This document shows positions 9,721 through 20,449 of a stretch of DNA of 64,000 bases, in pieces; position 1 is the stretch's first letter; each line of letters opens with the position of its first letter. A model generated the notes under the pieces. That model made no database searches. It worked only from the letters and a program-made list of their open reading frames with translations, and was not told where the DNA came from. A program made the translations under genes and the position numbers. Source of the DNA: Psettodes erumei (Eukaryota; Chordata; Actinopteri; Pleuronectiformes; Psettodidae); NCBI GenBank assembly GCA_016785225.1, contig JAFBJZ010000918.1:124001-188000 (forward strand), read 5' to 3'.

Positions 9721-10205
9721 CTATCTAATTGACACTAAGCTCATGGCTATTACCGTGTCAACACTGGATTACTGCTGCCTTTGAGCCTGTGGAGTGGTTG
9801 ACTTGGCCCGCATTCAGGCCTTGTTTTCCTTTCCACTCCGTCGTCTGCTGCTCGCACACGCGTGTAGCCGGGACGGGGCTTCGCAGCGCCATGCGCGTGT
9901 GCGCACGCGCGGACACATGGAAGCACTCTCTCCGTCTTTCTTTCCGTCCCCGCCCCCCTCTCTCCCTCTGAACGCGCGCGCTAGTGCACCGCCGCGCTCC
10001 AGCATTGGGCGACTGTTCCGAGGCCAATTTCACCACCACTGAAAGTCCCTCTCTCCCAGAAGCCCCTTCGGTTCAGAGGCTAGACCAGCTAGCGATTGGT
10101 CGGTCAGAGGCTAGTCTAGTTGGTGATTGGCCAGCGGAGGCCCCTGGTGCCCGGTGACAGTAATTAGCACACGCCAACCATTAACAAACACAGATTAGGC
10201 ATGAA
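9721..10205. promoter_or_regulatory. CpG-rich sequence with duplicated CCAAT module
   Basis: GC-rich, CpG-dense sequence ends in a tandem duplication of a 31-bp unit (10073-10134), each copy holding an inverted CCAAT box. A third, weaker CCAAT lies at 10024-10028. A minus-strand 93-codon frame and plus-strand 80-codon frames overlap here and have no recognisable domain. Confidence 0.35.
10073..10134. repeat. Tandem 31-bp repeat, two copies, each with a CCAAT box
   Basis: Copies 10073-10103 and 10104-10134 agree at 24 of 31 positions by eye. The shared core is TCAGAGGCTAG followed by GATTGG. Both inverted CCAAT boxes (GACCAATCG and GGCCAATCA on the minus strand) match the NF-Y consensus and are 31 bp apart, about three helical turns, as in many NF-Y promoters. 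Confidence 0.6.
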
Positions 10206-10449
10206 CCCGCATGGCACGCTGCCATCAACGTGGTGTGCGGATGTATGTGTGTGAAGAGCGGTATTCCCCTGTGTGTGTGTGTGTGTGTGTGTGTCTGAGT
10301 GGGTCTCATTTTGGCGCTTTGTGTTTGTCTGTATTCAAGACTTGGCACGCGTGGATGTGTTTGTTGCTCAAGCTTGCATATGTGCATGTCTTCCTTATTT
10401 GTTTATATTTTATTCCCGCTTGGGCATTTTCACAACCTGGGCTGTGTTC

Positions 10450-10490
<41 letters not shown>

Positions 10491-10560
10491 TGCGCACGCG
10501 CATATGTGTGCGTCTTGTGTTCAGCCTCATTTCCTCTGTGCCTGCTGGTCAATTTTGGCA
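10206..10560. repeat. GT microsatellite pair
   Basis: (TG)n occupies 10270-10294 and 10454-10483 in otherwise GT-biased DNA. The 183-codon plus frame here is a Cys-Val repeat translation and not a gene. Confidence 0.85.
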
Positions 10561-11110
10561 TTTGGAGAGAAAAGATGCTGTGCATTCCCCACGGCTCCTT
10601 CGTTTCCAGCGCCGAATTAGAGATGGGGCCGTGATATGTGGAAATGATTTCTTAAACACCAACAATCTCTGTTTCCCTCCCCTCTCTTCTTTTCACCACC
10701 ATACCCGCCCCCCACCCTACCCCACCCCGGGCTGGCGAATCCGCCCCGCTGTGTGCGCTTAATGAAAGATAAGAAGGGTCCTCCACCACTGACACTGAGC
10801 CACGGACCCTCAGAGGACTGCACTAATCTGCTTGGCTCCTAATGGGGGCCACTTTGTGTCTGCCGAGGATCATTTCATATCAAACAAATTGTGTCCTGTG
10901 AAACCCATTACATTTTGGGCCCTTTGGAGATGCTTCGCCCTTCGCTGACACATAGAGGACATCTTCGGCCTGACTTTTGACGGTGTAAATATTGCTTGAG
11001 ATGGTCTTACACGAGTATCTCTCTTCTCATCAAAGATGGGCTCGCGCGCGTCTTTAAAAACCTGTTTCATCAAACAGGGATTGGGGGAGGGAGGGGGGAG
11101 TTCAAATGAT
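10561..11110. promoter_or_regulatory. Candidate non-coding regulatory block
   Basis: The stretch 10800-11050 is complex and non-repetitive (GCACTAATCTGC, TTTCATATCAAACAAATTG, GTGTAAATATTGCTTGAG), without coding signs. It is preceded by a C-rich tract (10690-10735). Nothing else is recognised. Confidence 0.25.
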
Positions 11111-11830
11111 GAATGAGAAAAAGCAGAGAGAAGATGGATAAGAATGTGGAAAATGGAGGATGGAGGGATAACAGAGGGGGCGACGAAGGGTTAATGAACT
11201 GGGATTCTCATCTTACGTGTATTCAGTTTCATAATTGTCTGTGTGTGCGGTCTCGCGGCGTGCGCCGTGGACACGGGGACGTTCGAATCGCGCTGGACAC
11301 GTGTTTCACAAATAGCTTTATTTACGTGCGATGACGGCCCAGCGGTGCTTCCGTTACGAGAAGCCGCTGATCAGGCGCGGCTCCCGGGTCTGGATATTTT
11401 TGCAGGCTCAGCGTGGAATGCGAGCCGTTGACTTTAGGCATGGAAATGCGGCGGAAGGCGATGTAAAATAGCCAACGCGGGACGGCGCGGAAAAAAAAAA
11501 CAAACAACCCGCCATCACAGACAACACGCTCCTAATACATCTCCGCTCACCCTGCACGACACAACTGCCGCGGTAAGCAGCAGCCGCTGCCACGCACGTA
11601 TGGTAAATTTCTATTTGTACTGACAATAGTGTAATCTGCTGGGACAGGGTTGCCCCTTGTGCAGGTCATCACTCTTAATGTTTACGTTATGTGTCCGTCC
11701 GTGTGCGTGTGTGTGTGTTTCCTCGCGCATTGTCCGGTGTGTGTTTCCTGGCCGTGCTTGCGTCTCTGTGTGTATGCCGTCAGTCTTTACTGAGGGAGAA
11801 AACGGGGACGGGGCGGCAAGGGAGGGAAGG
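11111..11830. other. CpG-rich unique sequence, no gene seen
   Basis: There are purine-rich stretches at 11085-11190 and (GT)n-like sequence at 11700-11720. GTTCGAATC near 11282 resembles a tRNA B-box, but no cloverleaf or A-box fits around it. No gene is identified. Confidence 0.4.
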
Positions 11831-12290
11831 GGGGGGGTAGAAAATGATCCGGGGCCGATACATATGAAACAGGAGGGCTCATACATAAACATAGCTCCAA
11901 GGCCCCGGGGCCAGGCAATCTACGAGGCAAATTGCTCACCAGTCAGCCATGGAGGCCGCGCTGTTTACTATGCATGAGGTCTTGTGACATGCTTTAAAGC
12001 CGCCCCTAAAACAGGATGACTGGTCCGGCGGTAGCAAGGAGTCGGCTCTTTCTGTCGTGCCGGCGGTTCTTCCCCCGCGAAAAAACGTGCGGCGGGCGGA
12101 GGGTCGGTAGATGCTGCTGCCGCGCGAGAGGGAGTGCCCGCCCGTCTGCGCGCAAACTACGTGTTTATTTGTGGTCGAGTCCAGAGTGGAAAACATTGTT
12201 TGCGACAGAGCTATGGGTCGGACCTGCACGGATGCTTGTCGGGTTGCAGGCTCCGGCTGCATTGTAGCAGCATATTGTAAAGACGGGAAA
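11831..12290. promoter_or_regulatory. Candidate regulatory block, CpG-rich
   Basis: The stretch 11850-12010 contains CATATGAAACAGG, GGCAAATTGCTCACC and TTTACTATGCATGAGG, a complex stretch suggestive of a conserved element. It is followed by CpG-rich sequence to 12290. Frames on both strands are unrecognised. Confidence 0.25.
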
Positions 12291-12293
12291 CCC

Positions 12294-12297
<4 letters not shown>

Positions 12298-12326
<29 letters not shown>
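12298..12326 (+). repeat. (GA)n microsatellite
   Basis: About 14 uninterrupted GA units. It produces the poly-Glu-Arg / poly-Leu-Ser frames seen on the two strands. Confidence 0.95.
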
Positions 12327-12327
<1 letters not shown>

Positions 12328-13500
12328 GACATTCAACAAAAGGTTCCTGGCGAGAGGCAAATGGCGATTGTTGCAATTGCACAGTGTGCATCTTCACCAT
12401 CAGGATACCAGCGCAGGCCATGCAAGCGCTACCGTTTGCGATGGACGACTCTGGACGCCGTCTACACCAGTCCCCAGTCAGGTCTCCGTCCACACCTGCT
12501 GTCATTTCTCACTGAGTTCCTAGGAAATGCAAATCAATGCATCTCTGTCCACTGCAACATCAGAAGTCGGACAAATTCTGAGGCAGGTCGCCATTAAAAC
12601 CATTCCAGAAGACAACGACGAGCGCCTCTCGTTTGGCGCGGAGTGTGCGATGGAACCCGCGCGTTTGTTTCCTCCACATGGCCGTCTCTCCACGCTGACG
12701 CTCCCGAAGTTCGGGCGACAAGGAAGTCGCGACCTTCGCGTGCGCCCCGATTTCTCCGCCGAGTTGGTGGCACTGAGCCTTGAGTGACATGCCGTCTATT
12801 CCACCTTGGCACAGCATGAAAACTTCCTCGCGGCATTTAGACTTTTGAAAATTTTCCACTCCATGTTTAAAGTAAACTGCACATACACGTACACGGTATA
12901 TAAATAGGCAGGTGGAAACGCACAATGTGACATTCTTTCAGCTAAGACAAAATTCTTCCTTTTTTCGAATGTCACTGGATAACAGAAGCCAGAAAAAAAA
13001 TATTTCTCTGTGAAGCACCATTGTGGGGAACAAAGAAAACCCAAGCCTCTAACTGTCGAATGCTTTACCTCCGTGCAAGTAATGATTTTGTAAGAATGAT
13101 AGATGTTTGGGAATGAAACTCTGTAAACACGCGAAAGACTGCGGCCGAACTTCAAACACCCCATCATTACACGCGAACACGAGCGAACACACAACGGAGC
13201 GGGACGCAATAACAGAACCGAGCAGGGGGAGAGATGTTAACATGTAAACAAGCCGCGGCCGGGAAAACCGCAGCCGCTCCGGCCTGCATTTACCGGCCCC
13301 CTCTCCCAGGGGGAGCCCTCCGCAATCCAATTTCAATCTGCTCCACCCCCGGGGTCTGAGTTCAAGTTCAAAGTCAGGCAACCGTGGCGCCGACAGGAGA
13401 CTTCGCCCACCCGCGAGCCGCGGCCCGGAGCGAGCTAGTTTTAGCCGGAGATGAGGTCGGGACGGATCCGATACCGGATCTATTCAGGCGTCCTCTGTAA
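12327..13500. other. CpG-rich unique sequence with a TATA-like motif
   Basis: TATATAAATAG at 12897-12907 is an excellent TATA-type motif on the plus strand, but no start codon, exon or initiator downstream supports a gene. It shares TATAAATAGGCA with the MEF2-like site at 19225. Overlapping open frames up to 137 codons on the minus strand have no recognisable domain. Confidence 0.35.
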
Positions 13501-14400
13501 GAATGTCTTCCTGCTACTGTGTTTGTGTGTGTGTGTGCTCTGCGCTGGTGGGAAACTACTGTCACGTTACAAACACCTTTACTGCCCCTCTCTCTCTTTT
13601 TTCTCTGTCTGTCTCTCTCTCTCGCTCTCTCAGGCTATAATTATGCTAATAGCATGTATATAGCTGCGGCCCCGGAGGCTTGGGGCGTATTGAAGGCTCC
13701 CAGGTCTTTCTCTCCTGTAACAGTATTAGGGTGCTATTGAAAAGCAGACGGCGGGTGAGAAGGGGGTGGGGGGGGTGGGGGTGGCAGGATAGAGAGATAG
13801 CGCGGGGTGGCAAATGGGACATGACCACCGTGCTCTCTGTCACGACGCCGCCCATTGTCTGGCCAAAGAAAAGGGCCTCCGTCGCCAGTGGGACAATAAT
13901 AAAGGCGCAAGAATGGGCTGTGCATATTAAACAACACAACGGACTGCGCAGACCGACCTGCAGGGCCGGCGGTGAAGGGGGGGTGGGGTGGAGACGCGGG
14001 CGGGCGGAGCAGGGGTGGAAGGGAGCGGTACAGGCGGAAGAGGGCGGACGGTGCGAAGAGAGACTGCCGAGGCACGGGGATCGCTGCCAAAGCAGGAGCG
14101 GCGTTTTTTTTTTGTTGTTTCTTCGGAAGAAGGCGGCCACCTCCTCACGTCGTGGGTCGGCTCTGTATCTCGCCAACATGAAACGCGACCCCGGGGTTTC
14201 GCTCGACTTTCTGTTCGGCATCCCGGAGCTGCTTTACCAACTCAAAAAAACCCCACTCCTTTTATCGTCTTGATATTTTGGGAATTTGATGACGCGTTGG
14301 GAAAACGATGCTTCCCCTCTGCTGCAATACAACGGACCTGCACGCGCTCCGTGTGATCTGTGTCTGGTGCTGACCTTACTTTTCAGATAGCATAACCATG
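13501..14400. other. GC-rich sequence with CT tract and G-quadruplex motif, no gene seen
   Basis: A CT-rich tract occupies 13588-13632. Three long G runs (5, 8 and 5 G) separated by single T lie at 13762-13781. Frames up to 197 codons on both strands are long only because GC-rich DNA has few stops. Their products are Arg/Gly- or Pro/Ser-rich without domain signatures. Confidence 0.45.
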
Positions 14401-14443
14401 GTGTAAACAAGGAGTAGGCCAACAGACCCTCCCCCACTACCAA

Positions 14444-14855
14444 CCCCCCCCCCCCCTTCGATATCGTTTTTAAAACTTGACAGTGTTTGGACGTGAAAAA
14501 AAAGAAATAAAATGATGTCCCAAAAATAGTAAGGCCGCTTCCCCCCCCCCCCCCCCCACCCCTCCACCCCCCGTCCAGACATGAGGCCGGACTACACGAC
14601 GTGTAGTGAGTGAGACTGTGTTCCAGTTGGGAGGTTTTTTTCCGTAAACGCGTGTGATCCGGCGTGATGCCCCCCCCCCCCCCTCCACCCTGAACAGAAT
14701 CCCGAGGTTCCGGTTTCGTTCTTGCCCCCCCCCGGGAAAAAGTGGCGATGCCAGACGTTAAATCCTCAAACACCTCAGTCATCCCGTACACAGTGTAAGA
14801 ACCGGCATCCTGTCTGTGCGTCCTCCCCCTTCCTCCCTCCCTCCCCCCCCCCACT
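14444..14855 (+). repeat. Cluster of long C homopolymers
   Basis: Runs of 13 (14444-14456), 17 (14541-14557), 14 (14670-14683), 9 (14725-14733) and about 11 C near 14843-14853 all lie on the plus strand within 410 bp. The opposite strand is G-run rich. They account for the 226-codon poly-Gly minus frame, which is not a gene. Confidence 0.85.
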
Positions 14856-15629
14856 GCCTCAGTATGTGGAGAAGGTGTCAACAGTAGAGGCGTGGGTGTG
14901 GGAGGCTCCACCATGGTTCACGGCTATCGCATGTGCCTCGGCGGCTATGCAGCGTGGGTACCATCTGTCCGCGTGTCACCCAGAGCGCTGCTCTCTCACT
15001 CCGTCGCTCTCTCTCTCTCCCTCTCTCTCTTTCTGCATATCTTTTGCCCTTCCTTCATTGTCCCATCCCTTAATCCTTTATCTGGCTTCCTGTCCTCTCG
15101 CGGGTCTCTCTCTCTCTCTCACAATGCTGCAGCTTGAGGTTATCAGTTCATTAAAGATGGACAGAGAGGCGCGTGGGTATCTTTAACACACAAGACCTGC
15201 AAACACCTGCCGGGGGACTTTTCCTGGGGTTTTGTCCCTCACTCGATTTTACGACGAGCAGAAACGCCACGACATCTCTGGCATTATGGCTTTTTTTTCT
15301 CCATTTTGAACCGGGCCGAAAAACTCCCCGGGAGCCACGGAGACTGCGCGTGAAATAAGACGTCGCGTGGGGGGTCGCGGCAGCACCTCTCGCAGGCCAG
15401 CGAGTGGCAGTGTGCCACAGTCGGAACCGACCTCCTTCAACCATTACGTGCGCAAGCGAGGTAAAAGAGTGAGCGAGCATATGTCGGTATCTGCAAAGCT
15501 GCCGGCTTATTTCTGTTGTTTTTTTGTTTTTTTTAAATTTACCACGAGTGCTGTGTACGCATCGGTGAGCACCCGGTCCACACACACACACACACAGGCA
15601 GACAGAGTGAAAGCAGTAGCCAACAAACC
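14856..15629. other. CpG-rich sequence with CT tracts, no gene seen
   Basis: CT-rich stretches lie at 15005-15030 and 15103-15122, and a short (CA)n at about 15580-15597. The remainder is complex CpG-rich DNA without a recognisable product. Confidence 0.4.
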
Positions 15630-16320
15630 ATAATATTGTCATTAAGGAATTCGGCAGATTAATAGCCTCAAATACCTGGAAATGTCCTAAGATCTAGTGT
15701 CTTTAGCTTGTAATTTCCTCCCTGGGTCCTAAGCACTAAACCCGCTGTGTTGTTCTTGGCATTCCTTGGTCGGACCAGAGAACATCGCACGGACACCGAT
15801 ACCTTCCTCTGGGATCCATTCTCCTCTCCATTTTGATGGAAACCAAAAAAGAAAAAAAAAAGGGGGCCTTTGGCCAGGCAGGTCCCATTATGTCTCAATG
15901 ACAGAGCCCGGGGGTGAAAAATGCTCTGTTCTTTCCTCAGCTCACCTTTAGGTCTCAGCGAGGAATGACACATGCCCCGGCAAACGCCGAGCGCCTGCGA
16001 CTGCCTCGTCAAATCCAGGTGGAGTTGTTTGTTACTGGCCCGCGCTCAAAAGCGCTTCTCTGGGCTGAGAGCGATCGGAGCCGTTCTCTGACATCCATCG
16101 CCCGCTGCCCTCTGAAAAGACTCTGCGGCACGGCCCGTGGACACTCGCCGCTCTGTTTTCCAGCAATCCGACCGCTTGGCCCGCGTGCTCAGCAAGCATC
16201 ACAACAGCCATAGGCGCTAATGATCCCCGGGTCCAGAGCTCCCTGCGCTCCCCGTCACATTCCCGCCTCATGACCTCATGACTGAATGTATGCATTAAAC
16301 AGATGTGGCCGGCTATGAGG
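15630..16320. promoter_or_regulatory. Candidate non-coding regulatory block
   Basis: TAATATTGTCATTAAGGAATTC and CAGATTAATAGCC (15631-15668) give an AT-rich homeodomain-type start. The stretch 15890-16310 is complex and includes GGCGCTAATGATCC and CATGACCTCATGACTG (TGACCTCATGA, nuclear-receptor/AP-1-like). No coding evidence. Confidence 0.3.
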
Positions 16321-16339
16321 GGCCTGAAACAGGATAGGA

Positions 16340-16402
16340 CAGCCTATAGCCCCTAGGCTGGTCTTCTCTGGCCTTGAAGCCAGGGGCCTCTGGGTCCAGA
16401 GG
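16340..16402. repeat. Two adjacent short perfect hairpins
   Basis: CAGCCTA / TAGGCTG (16340-16346 and 16354-16360) and CCTCTGG-GT-CCAGAGG (16387-16402) are perfect inverted repeats 27 bp apart. Stems of 7 bp are too short for a microRNA. They may be paired protein sites or chance. Confidence 0.45.
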
Positions 16403-17179
16403 ACAGGATAAACAGGATAGTTGTGTATGTGTGTGTGTGTGAGAGAGAGAAACCCCTTTCCCACATGCAAACCATAAAAAAGGCAGTTTTCCATGTCAGC
16501 ATCATGTGAGAACAGCGAGTTGATTCTCAGCGTAAGATGCTGCAGCAATTTGCTTGCTCAGGAAAAAAAAAATAAAAAGGCAGGAGGAGTTTCACACCAA
16601 AAGTAACAATTCTGCCATGTGTTAGATTCACACACTGCAAAAAAAAAAAGGTTGTGGTTCACGGCGTCAACAGCGACAAGCTACTTCGCCCGAACGTAAC
16701 TCGGCGCCACGTCGAGAGGGGCGAGGTGCAGAAGGACTGCGCGATGGGGGTCTCAGAAAAAGACGCGCCGCTGTTTTAGGCGGCAACAACGGCACCAACA
16801 GCAGCACCATCGCCTCAGTGCAGATCTGAGGAAATTTCCTTCCATCCTCGCTCTGTAACGCAGCGAGCTTTTAAAATAACGAATATTGCTCAAGATTATT
16901 TGATTTAAAACCGTTTTTGGCCTCTGACGTCGCAGGAAAAGCGGTGTGTCGTCGGGGGGTCGCGTAACGCATGACGCGAGGGAGGGACCGAACCTCAACT
17001 TTTACCTGAATCCTTTAGGTTCGCCGAGTCGCGGCACCTTTAGCGAGACCCACCCGCAGCCTGAGATCCATCTATTCTCAATACGCCGCTGTTTTTTTTT
17101 TTTCTCCACAAAACCTGACACGGCAATCTGATGATGAACCAGCCCTATTATTTTTTTGTGCGGCAGCAGGAAGAGATGG
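16403..17179. other. Unique sequence with A/T homopolymers, no gene seen
   Basis: It holds a short GT/GA tract (16424-16450), A runs (16563-16578, 16639-16650) and a T run (17091-17103). The stretch 16700-17060 is CpG-dense. No recognisable gene or RNA. Confidence 0.4.
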
Positions 17180-17640
17180 ATCCCCCGAACGCGGTGCCTT
17201 CATAGGACCAACATTATCCCTCTATGTCAGAGGTGGGTAATATCCTGGCGGTCTGGGAGTCCAGAGGTGCATACAGAATGATGTCATTAATCCTCCGGGG
17301 CAATCTCTCTCTCTCTCTCTCTCTCTCTCCCTGTACGACCGGCGATGGCGAGAGGGGAGCCCCATTTGCATGCTGCATATGTTGCCAGGTGGCTCGGCGG
17401 GCTGCTGGTACAAATTAGATTTCCTGACAACAAGGTGTAAGAGAGGGGAGACTGGCGGGAGCTGGCGGCTCGGTTATTTCCCCCTTCTTTCTCTCCCTCT
17501 CCGTCTCCCCTCCCCTCTAATAAACAATCTGCTCGTTACGCACGCCTCTCGCCGTTCGGGCGCTGCGCTCATGAATTACAGATTATGTCCCGTTCGCTGG
17601 TCATTCGTTTAAAAAGCGCGAAATCACACACGCGCGCACA
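17180..17640. promoter_or_regulatory. Candidate regulatory block interrupted by a CT microsatellite
   Basis: Complex sequence flanks (CT)n at 17304-17330. Downstream, CATTTGCATGCTGCATATG (17365-17383) carries an octamer-like ATTTGCAT and overlapping ATGC palindromes. GGTACAAATTAGATTTCC follows. No coding frame is recognised. Confidence 0.3.
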
Positions 17641-18059
17641 CCTCAGCACCCGCTCGTTTTTTTTTGGGGGGGGTTTATTACAAAATAAATCTGGAGAGAT
17701 TTTGGTGTTGGCAGTTTGGTGATTTGCATTTTTTTGTTGTTGTTTTTTTTATCTTCTTCTTGGTATGAAGACTGTGAATTACTCGCAGCCCAGACAGCAG
17801 AGAAATGCACAGGTCACATTTTCACTCATAAGTGACCTATTGATCAAATGTGGGTAAATGCAGCTACCTAAAACACACACACACACACACACACACAGAC
17901 AACCCAGGCCTTCACCTTGACCCTGTGTAATGATGGGTATGGAAATGGTATGGAAACCTCAACTCTGAATGGGGGCTTAAACTTTTCAGACCCAACTTGA
18001 AAGCCGAGGGGCTACCGCTGCCTGTCTGGAACGCCTCTACCCTGGGGAGGGGGTTACCA
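17641..18059. other. AT-rich stretch with T runs and (CA)n, no gene seen
   Basis: T/G-rich homopolymers at 17659-17673 and 17731-17750 and (AC)n at 17873-17897. Nothing further. Confidence 0.5.
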
Positions 18060-18660
18060 CCATTGTCTGTGTCACCCTGGAACCAGCCTGGACGCTCCGA
18101 AGTGGCTCTGCCCCGCATTGTTTACCGCCGTGCCCCCCCCCCGCCCTGCGCGACACAAGGAGACAGGAGGGAGCGTCTGGGGCGGCGGGTGACATTAGCA
18201 TTCCCCATATTTTTCACGTGGCCAAGGCCTTGATCTCTCAGGGGACGGTGGGCAGGGGGCATCGAAGCGCGGGCCGCGTTCATTTGAGTGTGTCGGGCGC
18301 GGTCCATCGGAGCCCCCCCCCCAAATTCAGCAGCCCACCGCCATTGATCCGTCCCTTCAATTAGTGGCCAGGTTTGTCCCCCAATCAATTCCTATCTCAC
18401 CCCCCTTCCTCTATCTATCTGTCTATCTCTCAGCGCATTCCCCTCTCTTCATTTTTCCACGTTACCCCCTCCCGCACGCACACACTCCTGCCTCACACCC
18501 TAAGGTCTCGGGGGTCACTCCCTCCAAGGTGATTCGTAAACAGCGGCTCGCGGAGAAATCGATACTTTATCAACAAGCCACAAGGGGCTTTTGCACTTAT
18601 CCTATATGATCTTTGTGCTAAAGGCCTCCGAGCATCCATCTCCTCCTCGGCTCCGCTCCC
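18060..18660. promoter_or_regulatory. Candidate non-coding regulatory block
   Basis: Complex sequence includes CACGTGGCC (18217-18225), GGTGGGCAGGGGGCA (18248-18262, partly CTCF-like), TTCAATTAGTGGCC (18357-18370) and CCCAATCAATTCC. The 18395-18480 stretch is CT-rich. No gene. Confidence 0.3.
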
Positions 18661-19200
18661 CTAAGCTCTGTTGCTAAGACAATCAGAAGAAAAAGAGAGA
18701 GGGGGATGAAGAGGAGGAGGAGGGGCTGAAGGAGGGAAAGGGGAGAGGGGATTGTGCGGGGTCTGAAGGCTCGCTGCCGGAGGAGGGATTTGCTGCTCCG
18801 CTGCCTTTAGCTTGATCTGCATCTGATTAAGGAGAGAGGGCAGAGCGTTGTCCTTCACCCCCGCCGCGCTCCCCTGTCCCACCATTACGTACCCTGGCAC
18901 TGAGATCCATCATCCACCTACCGCAGGCCTGGCTGCCACAGCCTGGGGACTTATTAGACCGGCCCCCGCTCGGTCCAGCGCGGCCCCGCTCTGCATACCA
19001 CGGAGGTGGGTGGGGGGTGGGGGGGGACTCCTGCTAGAACGCACTGGATATTTACCAGGCAACCCGACGACTCGGATGGTAACAGAAGGAGAACCTACAT
19101 ACATGCATGTGCAGAAACTAGTAGAGTGTGTTTGCTAAACGCAATGGATGCTAATCCTCGCGTTGTCTTTAGGGTCCCGACGGCCCGTGAGCATACTTGA
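18661..19200. other. Purine-rich tract and GC-rich sequence, no gene recognised
   Basis: Polypurine sequence at 18680-18750 is followed by GC-rich complex DNA. At 18999-19029 G runs separated by T/A could form a quadruplex. A 96-codon plus frame (18848-19138) ends near a GT-rich donor-like site, but its product is unrecognised. Confidence 0.35.
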
Positions 19201-19224
19201 TCGCCTCGTTACCTCGTGGCTAAA

Positions 19225-19234
19225 CTATAAATAG
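19225..19234. promoter_or_regulatory. MEF2 consensus CTATAAATAG
   Basis: It fits YTA(A/T)4TAR exactly. It would also serve as a TATA box on the plus strand. The sequence TATAAATAGGCA recurs at 12899-12910. Confidence 0.4.
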
Positions 19235-19872
19235 GCAAACTCGTGCGCAGATTGACAAATGCACCCGCACGCCGGCACTTGATGACTTAGCGTGCCTTTG
19301 CGGTGTTGGTTCACGATTTTTCGATAGCTCTTTATGTGCGTAAACAAATTGTCTGTTGCGTATTTGCGTTTGCAGACGTGCTCGCCTCAGACCGTCCCCC
19401 CGAGGGACAATTAAAAGTATTTTTGAACTGAATGGAGCTGAATCAAACAAACAGGGTTCTGCACTGGTGACACGTTACAGAAGCCTCGCTCAGGAAAACA
19501 GCACGCGCTGCTTCTATTTGGAGTCTCAGACGCTCCAGCTGAAAAGAAAACACACAAGCGGTTAACACAAGATGCTTCACAGGTATCCCTGATTGGTGCT
19601 GAAAGCACCTCTATACCTGCAGCTTTATAAAAGCTGATTTGCCAGAGGTGTAAAAGGTTGGAAGAGCACGTGTGATGGCTTTCTCCCGCCACGTCCTTCC
19701 ATCGGTGGCCAGAGAGCATTATGTGGGATTAGTATGTGTTGGTACCTAGTGTGCGTTTCCCCCTGTGTGGTGTTGCACAACTGCTCCGCGGCTCAAATTA
19801 GGGGGTTTTCCTACTGCGGGCGCAGAGGCGTCACGACACTGAAAACCTTCTCCTGAAACTGTGGCAACAGGT

Positions 19873-19911
19873 CACGTGCCCTTGCATGGCAACCGTGCTG
19901 TTTCATTGGCC
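19873..19911. promoter_or_regulatory. E-box / RFX half-site / CCAAT module
   Basis: CACGTG at 19873-19878, ATGGCAAC at 19886-19893 and TCATTGGCC at 19903-19911 (NF-Y, minus strand GGCCAATGA). RFX X-boxes next to a CCAAT box recall MHC class II and ciliary promoters, but only one X-box half is good here. Confidence 0.35.
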
Positions 19912-20000
19912 ACCGCCGAGCGCGCTGGGTAAAGTATAGGGTGTCAGACGAGGTCGCTGCTATCTGGTGCCGCACTCATGTTCGTGGCTGTTGTACATTC

Positions 20001-20449
20001 TGTGTAATCTAATATTTAATATCTAATATACTTTGTACACATAGGGCATCGGGAACTGTGCGAACTCCGACAATGAGGAAGCAGGGTAAAAAAAAACAAA
20101 CCCCATCCAATCAGAGGTCACCCACAATCAAATGAATAAAATATAGAATAAAAAAATAGTCAATTCCAACTTTCTAAACAGGATTTTGCCCGACAAAATT
20201 AATTGGAAACATTTATACTTTCAAACACAGTTGACGCGAATGCCGAGGCATTCTCCGCGAGCGTGAAAGTGACGTCGAGTCGAGCCCGGATTCAGCTGTA
20301 AATCACGAGGTTGCGGGGGGGGGATAGTCTCCGCTCGCCGAGCCGTCTGGCTCCCCCCGTCCCGTGCGCCTGCCTCGCGCCCGTCAAGACGGAGACTGAA
20401 AAGCGGAGAAGCCCGGCGTGTGCGCAAACATCAATCCTAAATTTCCAGC
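20001..20449. other. AT-rich then CpG-rich sequence, no gene seen
   Basis: The stretch 20008-20032 repeats TCTAATAT/TTAATATC units. 20080-20215 is A-rich. 20230-20420 is CpG-rich. No product or RNA recognised. Confidence 0.45.

Larger units (their letters stand above)
19201..20000. promoter_or_regulatory. Candidate regulatory block: MEF2 site and E-box/CCAAT module
   Basis: CTATAAATAG (19225-19234) is an exact MEF2 consensus and also TATA-like. At 19873-19911 a CACGTG E-box, an RFX-type half-site (ATGGCAAC) and an inverted NF-Y CCAAT box lie within 40 bp. No associated coding exon is seen. Confidence 0.35.

Noticed and set aside
11262..11300. tRNA-like B-box (GTTCGAATC)
   Set aside because: No A-box at the right distance and no acceptor-stem pairing.
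13680..14273. 197-codon plus and 191-codon minus frames
   Set aside because: Both strands are open because of GC-rich, stop-poor sequence. Products are Arg/Gly or Pro/Ser-rich without domains.
14234..14914. 226-codon minus frame, the second longest in the window
   Set aside because: It is built on poly-Gly translated from C homopolymers.
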